Shown: positions 23,439-33,929, counted from the stretch's first letter. The stretch is 64,000 nucleotides of DNA from Globisporangium splendens (GCA_006386115.1 VFIW01000030.1:124001-188000); one strand, 5' to 3'. Made by a program: numbers and translations. Notes: generated by a model from the sequence alone, not told the origin.

Positions 23439-24854
23439 CTAGCCGGCGCTCGGGATCGTGTGCGAGTTTTTCCACTCCAGCAGCCCTCGGAAGTCGTCTT
23501 TGACGAGCGTGAGAAACACTGCGAGCTTGTCGTTGGCGCGCGCGGCGCCGACGTTCACGCGCGAGCAGTTCCACGCGGTCTTGTCTGCCGCACTCTTGGT
23601 CTGTGCTGCGACGACAGCAGGTACGAGTTCGTAGTTCTTCTCGTGCATCTCTCGTGCGCGCGCAAAGTCCTGCGACGCCGTGTAGATGTGGCCAAGCGGC
23701 GGCACGCATCAGCCTGGTTCGCAACGTTCTCGGCCTTGGTCGCGATCGCGATGTAGTGGTTGAGAAAGTCGATCGAGAGCTGCTTGTTGTCCAGTTGGTC
23801 GTGCGCCGTCGCGAGTTCCGCGCACGCGTTGCCCTCACCCTCGACGTTCCCCGTCTTCTGGCAAGTCGTGAGCTGCACGAATCACACATACAACCTTGTT
23901 AGTACCATCATGGCATGCCTCATGGCAACAAATATACTCACATAGGCTTCGAGGAACGGCAGCGCGTTCGCAGGCTGACCGAGCGCGTTGTAGCACGCGC
24001 CGATCTTGCACTGCGCGTGGGCGATGCAGTCCTTGTCGCCGGCTTTGGACGCACAGTCGAGGTACTGCTTCGCGAGTTCGTGCTGCATGGCCAGGTCGAC
24101 GTACACTTTGCCCAAGTCGCGGTACGCGTCGCCGCGCAGCTCGTCGTCGTCCTCGTGCTCGTACACGACCTGCGCGATCGTGACGTACTGTTCGTGGTAC
24201 TCGCGCGCGCTCGAGGTCACGCAGCGTGTGGTACCCGGCGCCGATCTTGTGGAGCACGTGCATCTCGCTCGTCTGGTCGTTCACGAGTCGCGCGATCTCG
24301 AGGCACTTGTCGTAGAAGAAGATCATCGTCGGGATGTCGTTCTTCTCGCGACAGTACGTCGCGAGGCCGTCGTACGCGTGCAGCACCTCGGGGATCTCGC
24401 CCTTGCGCTTGCAGTGCTCGGCCGTCACGAGCTGATCGCGGAGAAACTCGAGCTCTGAGACTTCAAAGCTGCTGCTGCCCATGGTCTTTGCAGCAGCGTC
24501 ATTGCTCCCGCTACTGCCTGCCCTGGTGGCAGTCGCGGCCGTGTCGTTCCGGTGCGTGAGGTAGAAGAGGTCCACAAACGACTCCACGTACCCACCCAGC
24601 AGCATCTGCGTACAAAAGTCCTTCTTGAGCTTGGTCTGCGCTCCTGCGCACGTCATGGGCGAACTCACATTGTCTTCCCCGGTCCTTCCGCCAGGGAGAC
24701 CACCCTGGAGCACACAGTTGGCCATACCTGTCGCTTCGACGCCTGGGCCGCGCATGGGCTTGGCACGCACGGGCTTCTGCGTCGCCGCCGGCACGACGCT
24801 CTTCTTGGACATGGGTACGCTGCTGCTCTCCGAAGACGCTTCGCTTCGGCGCAT
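23439..24854 (-). pseudogene. TTC29-like TPR protein gene with two frameshifts
   Basis: An N-terminal tail starts at ATG 24854 (upstream in-frame ATG at 24968), followed by LRDQLVTAEHCKRKG, tandem TPRs, and a C-terminus ending near RGLLEWKNSH, an order matching TTC29, an axonemal dynein-associated TPR protein. The intron 23873-23941 (GTGAGT...GCAG, phase 0) is intact. Reading frame is lost twice. In a CG run at about 24202-24210 the frame jumps between DLERAR and EYHEQYV (two bases missing or one extra). At about 23692-23705 one base appears missing between ADACRRL and GHIYTAS. Both lie in GC-rich simple sequence, so sequencing or assembly error is as likely as real inactivation. Everything between the lesions is well preserved. 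If real, an outer-arm dynein/flagellar function is lost. Confidence 0.8.
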
Positions 24855-25105
24855 GGGGCAACAGAGAGAGGCAATAGAGATGTCAATGAGAGTGTTTGTA
24901 AATGCGTTCGCGTCGTTTCGGGTCCAATGACGCGTACTTAAGCGGAAATTGCTCATATGACCTTTCATAATAGGGAATGTCCTCAGTTCTATTCAGAATA
25001 CTATTTTTATATTATAGAGATTTTTATAGGAAGTCAAACTGCATTTGAACCTTTTGAGGCAGATCGCATATTCGTATTAGGGGGTCAAACAACAACCAAA
25101 CCAAT

Positions 25106-28100
25106 ATGAGTGGCAGCGTGGCGGCGGAGACGGGCTTTGAGTTCCCGCGTGAGCACGAGCGCGCGGTGCACGAGCAGATCCTGCCGCATGTTCGTGTGGC
25201 GCAGCGCGTGCGCTTCCGCCCGGGGGTCACGGTGTCGGGTGCCGCGGTGGACGTCATCCGCCAGGAGCGCTCAGCGAAAAAGATCGCCAAGGTGTTCAAG
25301 ACGCTCCAGGACGAGTACGGCTTTGCGGATGCCGTCGACGCGGACTCCAAGCACCACGCAATGATCGTGCGCGCGCTGCAGCACTGCAACAAGCTTGAGG
25401 ACGCGCTCCAGTTTCTGTCGCTGCAGTACACGAGCGACGAGCTTCCTGCGGTGCTGCGCGCTCGTCCGTATGTTGGGGACGATGCACGCCGCTCCAACGA
25501 TGCGTATGAGAATGCTGGCGAGCTGGTCGTGACGGTTAATAGTGCAGTGAGTGCGCTTATGAGTGACGAAGAGGACGGTGCTGTAGGCGATGTGGATGAG
25601 GCGAAGCCGCAGGTCGTCGCTGGCAATTGGGAAGACGATGCGCCAGAGGTCGCGGCAAAGGAGGAGGAAACCGAGACCAGCGTCAATGAGTCGGAAAAGG
25701 ATGCACTGTCGTGGACACAGCAATACTTGCAGGTCATCGCCGAGCGCGAAGCCGAAGAAGCTCGGCAGGCGGCTGCGTTCGCCAAGCTCTCGCCCGAGTC
25801 CAAGGCGCTGCTTGCGCTCGAGGAGCAGTACACACAGATGCTGGCGGTCGTGCAGCAGGCCAAGGAGCAGAAGAGCATGACCAAGAAGAAGCAAAAGGCG
25901 TTCGCGCAGGAGCTCCAGCTGCTGCGGCTGCGTCTTGTGGAGCGCGGGTGGGATGAGACCGAGTATCACGCGCGCATGGCACCAAGTAGTAGTAGCGATG
26001 CTCAGAAGGGCACCAAGAAGGATACAAAGAGCAAGGGTCCACCTAAGAAGGACACTGCGTCTCGTCAGGAATCCGCTGCAAACGTCAAAGACAATGGAAG
26101 CGTGCATGATGGTGCCGAGACTCCTCGTCCAGCTACTGACAATGCTGAAGAAGATGATGATGAGTATGGTGGAGCGGGACTGTTTGGTGGCGCAGACTCA
26201 GATGACGATGACACAGCAAATGCTGCGGTTTCTACTCCAAGTTCGCAACCTACGCTGAGTACAACAGCTAACGAGCTGCAAAGTACAGAAGACGAGACGC
26301 CACCGGAGGACCCGCAACCCAGCCAGAGCAAGAAGAATACGAAGGCGAAGCATAAACAAAAGCAAGCGTCAAAGCCCAGCAGCAGTTCGACTACGACAGC
26401 GACGTGGACGGGCAAGACCCCACGCGACCACATCCAGGACTACTGCAAGAAGCACAAGCTGCCGCGGCCGATCTACAAGAAGCTGTCTGTGAAGGGACGA
26501 ACGCATTTGTACGCGCTGGTGCTCGATATGAAGACCCACAAGCGCGAGTTTGTCGTTCCTGATCATTGCGGCGGCCAGGTGGGGTTCCCGACGATCGATG
26601 AAGCCAAGGGCACGGTGTCGGCGCACGCGCTGTACGACCTCTCGCCCGATCTGCCGCTGCATCTCGTGCTGCCGCCGCTGTACCGGAACATGTGGTTGGA
26701 GTGGGTGCGCGCCAAGGAACAGAAAGCAGCCGACGCCGTCGCGGACGAGAAAGCGGGCTTCGATGCGATCGTGAAGCGGATCTACGACAAGCTCCCTGAA
26801 CAGCTCGCCTCCAAGGTCGTAGCGGCTGCCTCAAGCGAAGGCGAAGCAGTGCAAGAAACCGAAGTCGAGTCGAAAGAATCTGCGGGACACGATCGGAGCA
26901 AGACCGAATCTCCAGTACCTGCGGTGGTGTTGGACGATTGGTCTGTCGACGATTGGGATGCCGACTTGTCAGACGCGGAGAGTGAGCACAATGGGATGAC
27001 GACGCCCATTGCTGCTGCGACGTCTGTAGACGACGATCAAGAACCGGAAGAAGAAGAAGAAGTGGATCCAGCTGTGCAGGCTTTCTCACATTCGCTAAAG
27101 CGTCAACTCGAGGGCAACATGCGTTCGAAAGCGTACAAAGATCTCTGGAAACGCCGGCAGCAGCTTCCAATCACGTCGTTCAAAGCGCAGGTGCTCGATG
27201 CGCTCGAGACGCACAATGTGATCCTCATTTCCGGTGAAACCGGGTGCGGTAAAAGTACCCAAGTGCCACAATTCCTGATCGAAGACATGCTGCTGCGCCA
27301 AGAACGGGGTGCGACGAGCAACATTGTGTGCACACAGCCTCGACGACTCGCTGCAATCAGTTTGGCCGAACGCGTGTCGCAAGAACTCGGAGAAGCGCCT
27401 TCGTCGATGGGCACGGGCGACTCGCTGTGTGGCTACCAGATCCGCCTGGAGAATCGCATGACGAAGCACACGCGCCTGCTCTTTTGCACGACGGGGATCT
27501 TACTGCGCAAGCTGCAGGACCCAACGACACTCGAAACCGAGATCAGCCACATCATCGTCGACGAAGTCCATGAACGCGACCTGCAGAACGACGTGCTGCT
27601 CTCGATGCTGCGCCAGTTTCTCGCCAACGCCAACAACACTGGCAAACGAGGACGGTCGCCCGTCAAAGTGATTCTGATGAGTGCGACGCTGAACGCGGCG
27701 AGCTTCCAGCAGTACTTTGGCGGCGCGAGCATGTGTCCGATGCTCTCGGTGCCCGGACGCACGTTCCCCGTGCAAGAGTTTTTCCTCGAAGACGTGCTCG
27801 AGAAGACCGAGTACGTGATCGACGAGAGCTCGCCGGCGTACGTGCCGTTCGAAGCTGTGCAGCAGTCGACACAGATCAAAGTGTCGGGTCGAGGCGGGAC
27901 GTCGTACTCGCAGAAAGTGTTCTGGGAAGCATCTTCCACCAAAGCATCGCATCGTGCAAAGTCCCATGGCAATGGCGAAAAAGACGGCAACGACCAAGGG
28001 GAAGCCTCGCCATACAGCGAGCGCACGTTGAAATCGCTCGGCCGAATTGACCCTTCGGTGATCAACTACGACCTGATCCAGGATCTGATCGAGCACTTGG

Positions 28101-29752
28101 TTCACAACAGTGCGTCCGACATGCTCACGTTGAGCGACACGCAGCCGAGCGCGTCGATCCTTGTGTTTCTCCCCGGGTTGCAGGAAATCAGCACGTTGCT
28201 GGATCTTCTCGGTGGCCACCGCGAGTTCAGCGACGAACGCAAGTACAGCTTGCTGCCACTGCATTCTTCCTTGTCGCCACAAGACCAGCAGCGCATTTTC
28301 CAGATGCCCCGGGGCATTGTGCGCATCATCGCGACCACCAACATCGCCGAGACGTCGCTGACCGTTGAAGACGTGAAGATCGTGATCGACAGTGGTCGCG
28401 TCAAGGAGATGCGCCACAATTCCACGCAGCGCACGAACGTCTTGGACGAGATCTGGATCTCGCGCGCAAACGCCAAGCAGCGCATGGGACGTGCTGGGCG
28501 AACCAGCGGCGGCGTCTGCTATCGGCTGTTCCCAAAGTACATCTACAAGAGCGTCATGGACGAACAACCGGTTCCCGAGATCAAGCGCGCGCCGTTGACG
28601 TCGCTGTGCTTGCAGATCAAGACGTTTGGCGTCGCGACGTCGTGCAGTGAGTTCTTGCGCGGGTGTTTGGATCCCCCCGAGGAAGCGAGCATTCGCGATG
28701 CGCTGGATGAGTTGTTTGAGATTGGCGCATTGGACCCACAGGAAGAGACGCTCACCACGCTTGGACGCGGCCTCGCGAGGCTCCCCGTGGACGTTAAAGT
28801 CGGGAAAATGCTGCTTCTCGCAGCGCTTTTCAACGTGTTTGATCCCATTTCCACGTGCGCAGCGATCCTCGAAACGAAGTCCCCGTTTGTGGCACCCTAT
28901 GGCCATCAGGCAGAAATGCAAGCTGCGCGAAAACGATTTGCGGTAGGTCAGAGCGATTTGCTGACGGATGTGAACGCGTACGAGACCTGGCGGACGCAGT
29001 TCCTGTATGCAAAGAACAACAGCAACAAGAAGGCGGAGCGTGAGTTTTGTCGCCAGCATTTCCTGAGCCACCGGTCGCTCAAGGAGATCACGAAGCTCAA
29101 GCAGCAGTTTTACAACCTCGTGGCTCAGCCTGGGTACCTGCCCAAGCAACAGCAACAGTGGCTCACGAAAGCAGAGGATATGGGCATGCTGTGTGCCATC
29201 TTGTATGCTGGACTGGCGCCAAACTTGGTGCACATTGAGCGCGCGCAGTCAGATTCCAAGCGGCTTCTACTCCGTGATCAGGACCACACGACCGTCGTGG
29301 TGCATCCGAGTTCCATCAACTACAAGCACGTAGATTTCACGACGCCATTCTTGACGTATCCTGTCAAGCTGCACACGTCGCAGATCTATTTGCCCACGTC
29401 GAGCATCGTGACGCCAGCGGCCGTGTGCTTGTTCAGCCACTCGCTCGAGATTCTCGCGCAGGTTCGAGCGAGCTGGGGAAAAATCGGACTGCGCATCAAC
29501 GAGTGGGTGATGTTCCAGTCGTCGTATCGCTCGGCTGTGCTCTTGCAGGAGCTCCGTCAAGTGGTGCTCGAGTTTATCGCGGACCGCTTGGAGAATCCGC
29601 CTTTTCTTCAAAGCACGTCTGCGTCACCGGTAGAACCCCCAGCGCACTCGTTGATCCCGTCACTGCATGCACTGCTCGCGAGCGAATACGAGCAACTTGA
29701 CCCGAAGCACATGCTCACGAAGCAACTTTGCAGCACCACGACCAAGAAATAG
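25106..29752 (+). CDS. DExH-box RNA helicase, DHX29/DHX57 type
   Basis: One uninterrupted exon of 1548 residues. The first 700 residues carry a helical N-terminal region, acidic and Lys-rich linkers, and a segment (about 435-550, HIQDYCKKHKLPRP) like the dsRBD-like region of DHX29/DHX57. The helicase core shows motif I SGETGCGKSTQ (about 708), motif II DEVHERD (about 817), motif III SATL (about 858) and motif VI QRMGRAGR (about 1125), followed by the winged-helix, ratchet and OB-fold regions of DEAH/RHA proteins. Members unwind RNA with ATP; DHX29 acts on 43S/48S initiation complexes. A translation-initiation role is inferred; DHX57 or DHX36-like assignment is not excluded. The gene starts 251 bp from the divergent TTC29-like gene. 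Confidence 0.93.
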   Translation: MSGSVAAETGFEFPREHERAVHEQILPHVRVAQRVRFRPGVTVSGAAVDVIRQERSAKKIAKVFKTLQDEYGFADAVDADSKHHAMIVRALQHCNKLEDALQFLSLQYTSDELPAVLRARPYVGDDARRSNDAYENAGELVVTVNSAVSALMSDEEDGAVGDVDEAKPQVVAGNWEDDAPEVAAKEEETETSVNESEKDALSWTQQYLQVIAEREAEEARQAAAFAKLSPESKALLALEEQYTQMLAVVQQAKEQKSMTKKKQKAFAQELQLLRLRLVERGWDETEYHARMAPSSSSDAQKGTKKDTKSKGPPKKDTASRQESAANVKDNGSVHDGAETPRPATDNAEEDDDEYGGAGLFGGADSDDDDTANAAVSTPSSQPTLSTTANELQSTEDETPPEDPQPSQSKKNTKAKHKQKQASKPSSSSTTTATWTGKTPRDHIQDYCKKHKLPRPIYKKLSVKGRTHLYALVLDMKTHKREFVVPDHCGGQVGFPTIDEAKGTVSAHALYDLSPDLPLHLVLPPLYRNMWLEWVRAKEQKAADAVADEKAGFDAIVKRIYDKLPEQLASKVVAAASSEGEAVQETEVESKESAGHDRSKTESPVPAVVLDDWSVDDWDADLSDAESEHNGMTTPIAAATSVDDDQEPEEEEEVDPAVQAFSHSLKRQLEGNMRSKAYKDLWKRRQQLPITSFKAQVLDALETHNVILISGETGCGKSTQVPQFLIEDMLLRQERGATSNIVCTQPRRLAAISLAERVSQELGEAPSSMGTGDSLCGYQIRLENRMTKHTRLLFCTTGILLRKLQDPTTLETEISHIIVDEVHERDLQNDVLLSMLRQFLANANNTGKRGRSPVKVILMSATLNAASFQQYFGGASMCPMLSVPGRTFPVQEFFLEDVLEKTEYVIDESSPAYVPFEAVQQSTQIKVSGRGGTSYSQKVFWEASSTKASHRAKSHGNGEKDGNDQGEASPYSERTLKSLGRIDPSVINYDLIQDLIEHLVHNSASDMLTLSDTQPSASILVFLPGLQEISTLLDLLGGHREFSDERKYSLLPLHSSLSPQDQQRIFQMPRGIVRIIATTNIAETSLTVEDVKIVIDSGRVKEMRHNSTQRTNVLDEIWISRANAKQRMGRAGRTSGGVCYRLFPKYIYKSVMDEQPVPEIKRAPLTSLCLQIKTFGVATSCSEFLRGCLDPPEEASIRDALDELFEIGALDPQEETLTTLGRGLARLPVDVKVGKMLLLAALFNVFDPISTCAAILETKSPFVAPYGHQAEMQAARKRFAVGQSDLLTDVNAYETWRTQFLYAKNNSNKKAEREFCRQHFLSHRSLKEITKLKQQFYNLVAQPGYLPKQQQQWLTKAEDMGMLCAILYAGLAPNLVHIERAQSDSKRLLLRDQDHTTVVVHPSSINYKHVDFTTPFLTYPVKLHTSQIYLPTSSIVTPAAVCLFSHSLEILAQVRASWGKIGLRINEWVMFQSSYRSAVLLQELRQVVLEFIADRLENPPFLQSTSASPVEPPAHSLIPSLHALLASEYEQLDPKHMLTKQLCSTTTKK

Positions 29753-29912
29753 CCTACACAAGCAGTCAGACAACCAAAAATGCAACGTACCGCGTCTGAA
29801 CGCTCGCCTGAAACCCTCTGCTTTCCGTGGTGTGTCCTCAAGCTCGTTCGATCCGAAACTTATCATGTGTCCAGCCTGTTTTGTTCATTTCTTCTCTGTA
29901 GATTTCGCCCGG

Positions 29913-30325
29913 ATGACGGACGCAAAAATAGCGGCTCGTACCATCCTCGTCATGGCGGCAACACCCATCCCGTGCTTTTTAGCCGTGCTGGCAGCAGATG
30001 CGATTCCGCTCGAGCCACCAGAGAAAGGGCTCGCGCGCAGCCACGGGTTTTGGATACGATGGTTGTTTGCGGCGTCCATCATCTCCCAGTCGATTGTCAG
30101 CCAGTTCAACTACTATGTTCAACGCCTGCAGCTCACGTAGCACGACCGGCTCGTGATCTCGCTGCCAGCCTCGGTTCTCACGACTGCAATCGGTTTCGGC
30201 GTTGCATGCGTGGTTGGACTATCACTTCCGTTCGCGCTCGTCGTCTTTGCACTGCTGTTTTTCACACTGCTCATCGTCTTTATGTGTTTGATGCGCGGCC
30301 GGTCGATCCGCGATAATCCCGACAC
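29913..30325 (+). pseudogene. N-terminal fragment of a multi-pass membrane protein family
   Basis: An open frame from ATG 29913 encodes hydrophobic spans (ILVMAATPIPCFLAVLAA, WIRWLFAASIISQSIVS). It then meets an in-frame TAG at 30138-30140 (LQLT*HDRL) and continues in the same frame with two more spans (VLTTAIGFGVACVVGLS, ALVVFALLFFTLLIVF) up to RDNPD. The sequence then degenerates. From memory it resembles the N-terminal third of a large family of multi-pass hypothetical proteins in oomycetes. The matching C-terminal part appears at 33930-34290, beyond the BED/hAT-like gene and an LTR, so the gene seems interrupted and eroded. A TCTCTGTAG acceptor just upstream suggests an original 5' intron. 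Confidence 0.7.
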
Positions 30326-30431
30326 ATATCTCCATCCCATGCAGCCAAGACAGATCAATCGATACCCCTCCCCTCAAAAAACCAGAAAAAGATTAATTGC
30401 AAACTGCATTCATCTTTATCGTCCTGGGTCT

Positions 30432-33296
30432 TTAGACTACGGTATCGACATGTTTTCGCAGAGAGTTCACTTTGTAAAACTGACGCGCGTGCAATTGCGC
30501 CTCCAGCAATACGTTCGAAACACTTTGCGCTTTCTCCTTCACGGAGACGTTCTCGTCCTTCGACACCGTGAGCAAACTGCCAAACACGATGGCGAAATTG
30601 CATAGCGACGGAAACTGCACGGACGTGATTTTCCACGCATCGCGGAAACTGAAGCTTCCCTGCTGTTGCTGCTTGGCGCTGAAACTCACGGCATCGTGGA
30701 AGGCGCCGCGAAGCGAAAAGTCGGCAATCATGCGGTTTCGCTCCTCCGTGATCATTGTCAGTGCCTTTCCCGTCCACTTGGAACGGACCCGGAACTGCTG
30801 GCTATTCAGCAGTTCCATGAACGTCAGATTGTTCATCGTAATCAGCTCATAAGGCGTCGATGGCGGGATATCAGTCGTGTATTGATGGAATTCCGGAAAC
30901 GATCCATTCGTCGAGTTCTCCGATACACCAGACGACGAGTCTGCCGAGACAGAGACAACACCCTGGAATTTCGTGATCAGCAGGAAAATCAACGCATTGA
31001 ACCGCTCGTAGATATGCATCCGCTCGTTTTCACCAACGCCGTCGATAGACTTCAACTGAAACGCTTCGTACATGAACAGATCCAACGGAATGATCGCATT
31101 CACGAAATCTTGGTACGTAAACTCGCTGAGATCCAAAAACTGGGACGCTGAGATGGCCGACGCAGCAACCAAACTCTCCGAGTCGACGGAGCTGTTCTCA
31201 GGCGTGACTTCTGACGACGACGATCCTTCCACGCCACTCGGCGCCATTGGGGTTGCTGCGGTATCACTGGAGCTACTGCTACTTGCCACGGCTTTCATTG
31301 TGAACTTCAGACGCAGGTGGAAAATGAGTTCACGCAGATGACGTTGGATATCTGTAAAAGAGATCGAGTGCTCCAGACACTTCACATACACGGCATAGAC
31401 ATCCTTCAAGAGATCCCGCAACAAAAACACGATCACCCAGAATGTATTCCCAGGGAGATGGTGTAGTTCGTTCTGGTCGTGGCACCACTTCGTCAAGGTC
31501 TCACGGTGCATCACGAGCCACTCGCACAGGTTGTACACTTCAATCCAGTGCGCACTCGTTGCACGAGTCGGTTCGGGTCCCATCGCAGCGAAGAGACTCG
31601 AGTTCAATTTGCAGAGCGACTCGATGTCCGTCAAGGTCGTCAGAACACCAAACTCAGCTTGGCAAATCTCCAGAAGCTCTTCAATCACCATATTGACATG
31701 GTACGTGCCGCTGTGGATGACGTAGAACGCCGCATTGTTCGTTGCCGCAGCGACTTCCTTCCGCAGTAGCACTCCAACGTGCTTGTACTTCTCCATGTGG
31801 AACGGATCGCCGTCGATCGTGACCCCGATGATCTTTTCAATAGCGCAAGCATCCAGCGCCGTCAGCACTTTGATGACCAACGTGTTTACAGCTTCCGCCG
31901 AGTGCTTTTGCGCATCCACAGGGACCGCCAGGACGTGGAGGTCGTGGATTTCGTCATTCACGGCCAACTGGAGACGGATGTCCAAGTATCCCGTGGAATG
32001 TCGCGTCACAAAGTGGAGCAGCACCGAGTACCCCCACGTGAATGACGTGAGCAACGCAATCCCCGACAAGTTGAGACTCACCAGGTTGCGCACCGACTCG
32101 ATGATATCCGTGAGCACGATCGTACCAAAATGGAGCGGGTCGACGAGGAACCGCTGCGCCGAGTGCACCATCGCGAGCGTCGCGTCCAGTGAGAGACCCG
32201 CACTGAACGCATCTACAATGAAGAAGAACAGCGGCTCACTCTTGATCGAGAGCGCATACATCTCGCCAGACGTTGCAGCATTTTTTAAATCCACAGGAAG
32301 CATCGGTAGCGTGGTTCCATCAAATTGGTCGTCGACGCGCACAAACTGGTGCCACCAGCTGCTCGCCATGCTCTCGCTGTCATTGGCGTCGACGTCCAAA
32401 CTCAGCGACGACGCCTTGGATGCGCGGTTCGAGAGCAACTGATCCACCATGTGCATCACACGCAGCGGCACGAAGCACTTGGCCGTGAGCTTGTCCGTCA
32501 TTGAAGAGAGCGTTTTGCTGCTGCTGCCATTGCTGCTGTTCCCCATGAGTCCGCCTGGCGAGAAACTAGACGAGATCGCAGAGGCGTTCGAACCAAATGC
32601 TCCTGGTGTCGTCGTACTATTATTCCCCATTGCAGCTGGCGGCACAGGATGGGTGACGGCGATCCCATGCTGCTGCTGCTGTTGTTGCTGCTGCATCGAT
32701 CCACCGGTATTTGCCAAGAGAGCGGCCGCGCCGTTCTGGTGGACATTGGTGCCCATCAGCTCCTTGAACACGGGCACATCGGGGAAAAAATCGGTCTTCT
32801 CGACGTCACGCAGCCGCTCGTACTCGCGCCACTTGACTGGGTGCTCTCGCGACAGGTGCGACTCCAGGTTGTCGGTCCGGAAGTTCGGGCCAAACACCTT
32901 GAGCGTCTGGCGCTTCTTTCGGCGCTTGGACGGCGGCGGCCCAGTGCCACCACCACCCAGATGAATCCCCGCAGTCATCACGGCGCTGTCGTCGCCATCC
33001 TGCGGTGCGCCAGTCAGCGCGAACGCGTCTTCTCTCGCGTCATGGTCGCCATGCTTCCCGCCGCCTGTGCTGCTGCTGGGAAGCGCGCGCGCGCCGCCGA
33101 CTTCGCGACCAAAACACTCGCAGAAGCGGCACTTGGCCTTGAGCACCACGGGGTCGCTGCTGTTGTTGCTGGTACTATGGGAAGCGACCTCGACGGGCAC
33201 GACGCCGTACTTGAGCTCGTAGTGCGCCATCCATCGGTTCTTCTGCTCCCAGCGGTGCTGCCGCTTGCGTTCCTTGTTGTCGAGCGCGCCAAGCAT
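30432..33296 (-). CDS. BED-like zinc finger / hAT transposase-like protein
   Basis: An open frame encodes 954 residues from ATG 33296 (in-frame extension to ATG 33452 gives 1006 but covers a perfect inverted repeat, so the shorter start is preferred). The N-terminus has a basic segment, then a BED-type finger: CRFCECFGRE, a long insert with GPPPSKRRKKRQ, and FRTDNLESHLSREHPVKW with the two His. A Gln run follows (near position 32690). The long C-terminal part has the layout of hAT RNase H-like transposases (IGVTIDGDPFHMEKY, later FPSLCNFAIVFGSLL), but typical catalytic signatures are not evident, so activity is doubtful. It may be a transposon gene or a domesticated derivative. It separates the two halves of a membrane-protein pseudogene. 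No clear terminal inverted repeats or 8-bp target duplication were found. Confidence 0.6.
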   Translation of the reverse strand: MLGALDNKERKRQHRWEQKNRWMAHYELKYGVVPVEVASHSTSNNSSDPVVLKAKCRFCECFGREVGGARALPSSSTGGGKHGDHDAREDAFALTGAPQDGDDSAVMTAGIHLGGGGTGPPPSKRRKKRQTLKVFGPNFRTDNLESHLSREHPVKWREYERLRDVEKTDFFPDVPVFKELMGTNVHQNGAAALLANTGGSMQQQQQQQQHGIAVTHPVPPAAMGNNSTTTPGAFGSNASAISSSFSPGGLMGNSSNGSSSKTLSSMTDKLTAKCFVPLRVMHMVDQLLSNRASKASSLSLDVDANDSESMASSWWHQFVRVDDQFDGTTLPMLPVDLKNAATSGEMYALSIKSEPLFFFIVDAFSAGLSLDATLAMVHSAQRFLVDPLHFGTIVLTDIIESVRNLVSLNLSGIALLTSFTWGYSVLLHFVTRHSTGYLDIRLQLAVNDEIHDLHVLAVPVDAQKHSAEAVNTLVIKVLTALDACAIEKIIGVTIDGDPFHMEKYKHVGVLLRKEVAAATNNAAFYVIHSGTYHVNMVIEELLEICQAEFGVLTTLTDIESLCKLNSSLFAAMGPEPTRATSAHWIEVYNLCEWLVMHRETLTKWCHDQNELHHLPGNTFWVIVFLLRDLLKDVYAVYVKCLEHSISFTDIQRHLRELIFHLRLKFTMKAVASSSSSSDTAATPMAPSGVEGSSSSEVTPENSSVDSESLVAASAISASQFLDLSEFTYQDFVNAIIPLDLFMYEAFQLKSIDGVGENERMHIYERFNALIFLLITKFQGVVSVSADSSSGVSENSTNGSFPEFHQYTTDIPPSTPYELITMNNLTFMELLNSQQFRVRSKWTGKALTMITEERNRMIADFSLRGAFHDAVSFSAKQQQQGSFSFRDAWKITSVQFPSLCNFAIVFGSLLTVSKDENVSVKEKAQSVSNVLLEAQLHARQFYKVNSLRKHVDTVV

Positions 33297-33393
33297 CCCG
33301 TTCGTTCCCTCGTTTCCGCACTCCAATTGGGGACTGAGGGTGCCTCCGCATTTAGCATCGGAATGAAGAAATGTGTCCCTCGTTTGAGAAATT

Positions 33394-33414
33394 AATAGTG
33401 TGGCCCACACTATT
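33394..33414. repeat. perfect short inverted repeat (10-bp arms, 1-nt loop)
   Basis: AATAGTGTGG, one C, then CCACACTATT. It lies just upstream of the preferred start of the BED/hAT-like gene and could be an operator-like site for its BED finger or part of a degenerate element end; neither is shown. Confidence 0.7.
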
Positions 33415-33534
33415 ATTTGGATATCGATTGCTGCCTTTAGCCTCATGTCCATGGAGACAATTGGATGTCTCCTTTGAGTAGTGTGGTTGAAATATCTATA
33501 AGTCCATCACATCAGTATTCTAAGCAGCACAGAG

Positions 33535-33928
33535 TGTAACGGGGTTGTCCGTTACACGGCGTACACGTGCGCTGAGGAAGCGCAAGCGAGAGGAAGGACA
33601 CAGCGGTAACGCTGCGTCCAAAAAGAAGGAAGGGAGCTTTGCGCGATAACGTGCAAAATGAGAAGCGAATTGAAAGCTCAAGGTTTGAAATGCAAATCTG
33701 ATGGGTTGTTCCTACAGTGTTTCCGATTGGTAGATAGTTGGTGTCCAATCCGACTATCATCCAATGATGTTAACCTTTAATGTAATGTTCTCATTTGCTA
33801 AAAATGCAACTGGCTACATACAGTGTTGATGGGTTAACGGGTGTGTTTGGAGAGAGTGTTAGAACCCGTGTGGGTATGGCCCACCCTCTCTGTACCTAAG
33901 AACCGATGTAATGGGAAGCCACATTACA
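33535..33928. repeat. solo-LTR-like repeat, family shared with 60322-60746
   Basis: The 394-bp repeat begins TGTAACGGGGTTGTCCGTTACACGG and ends TGTAATGGGAAGCCACATTACA, each end itself being an inverted repeat. Long stretches match the repeat at 60322-60746, including ACACGG...GAGGAAGCGCA, GCGGTAACGCTG and GGGAGCTTTGCGCG. TG...CA ends and size suit an LTR. No second LTR, polypurine tract or pol is next to it and the flanks show no 5-bp duplication, so it is a solo or rearranged LTR. It sits against the C-terminal fragment of the membrane pseudogene. Confidence 0.75.
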
Positions 33929-33929
33929 A

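Noticed and set aside
27500..29233. A 577-codon minus-strand open frame opposite the helicase
   Set aside because: No domain, and the plus strand encodes conserved helicase motifs throughout; a shadow of biased codon use.
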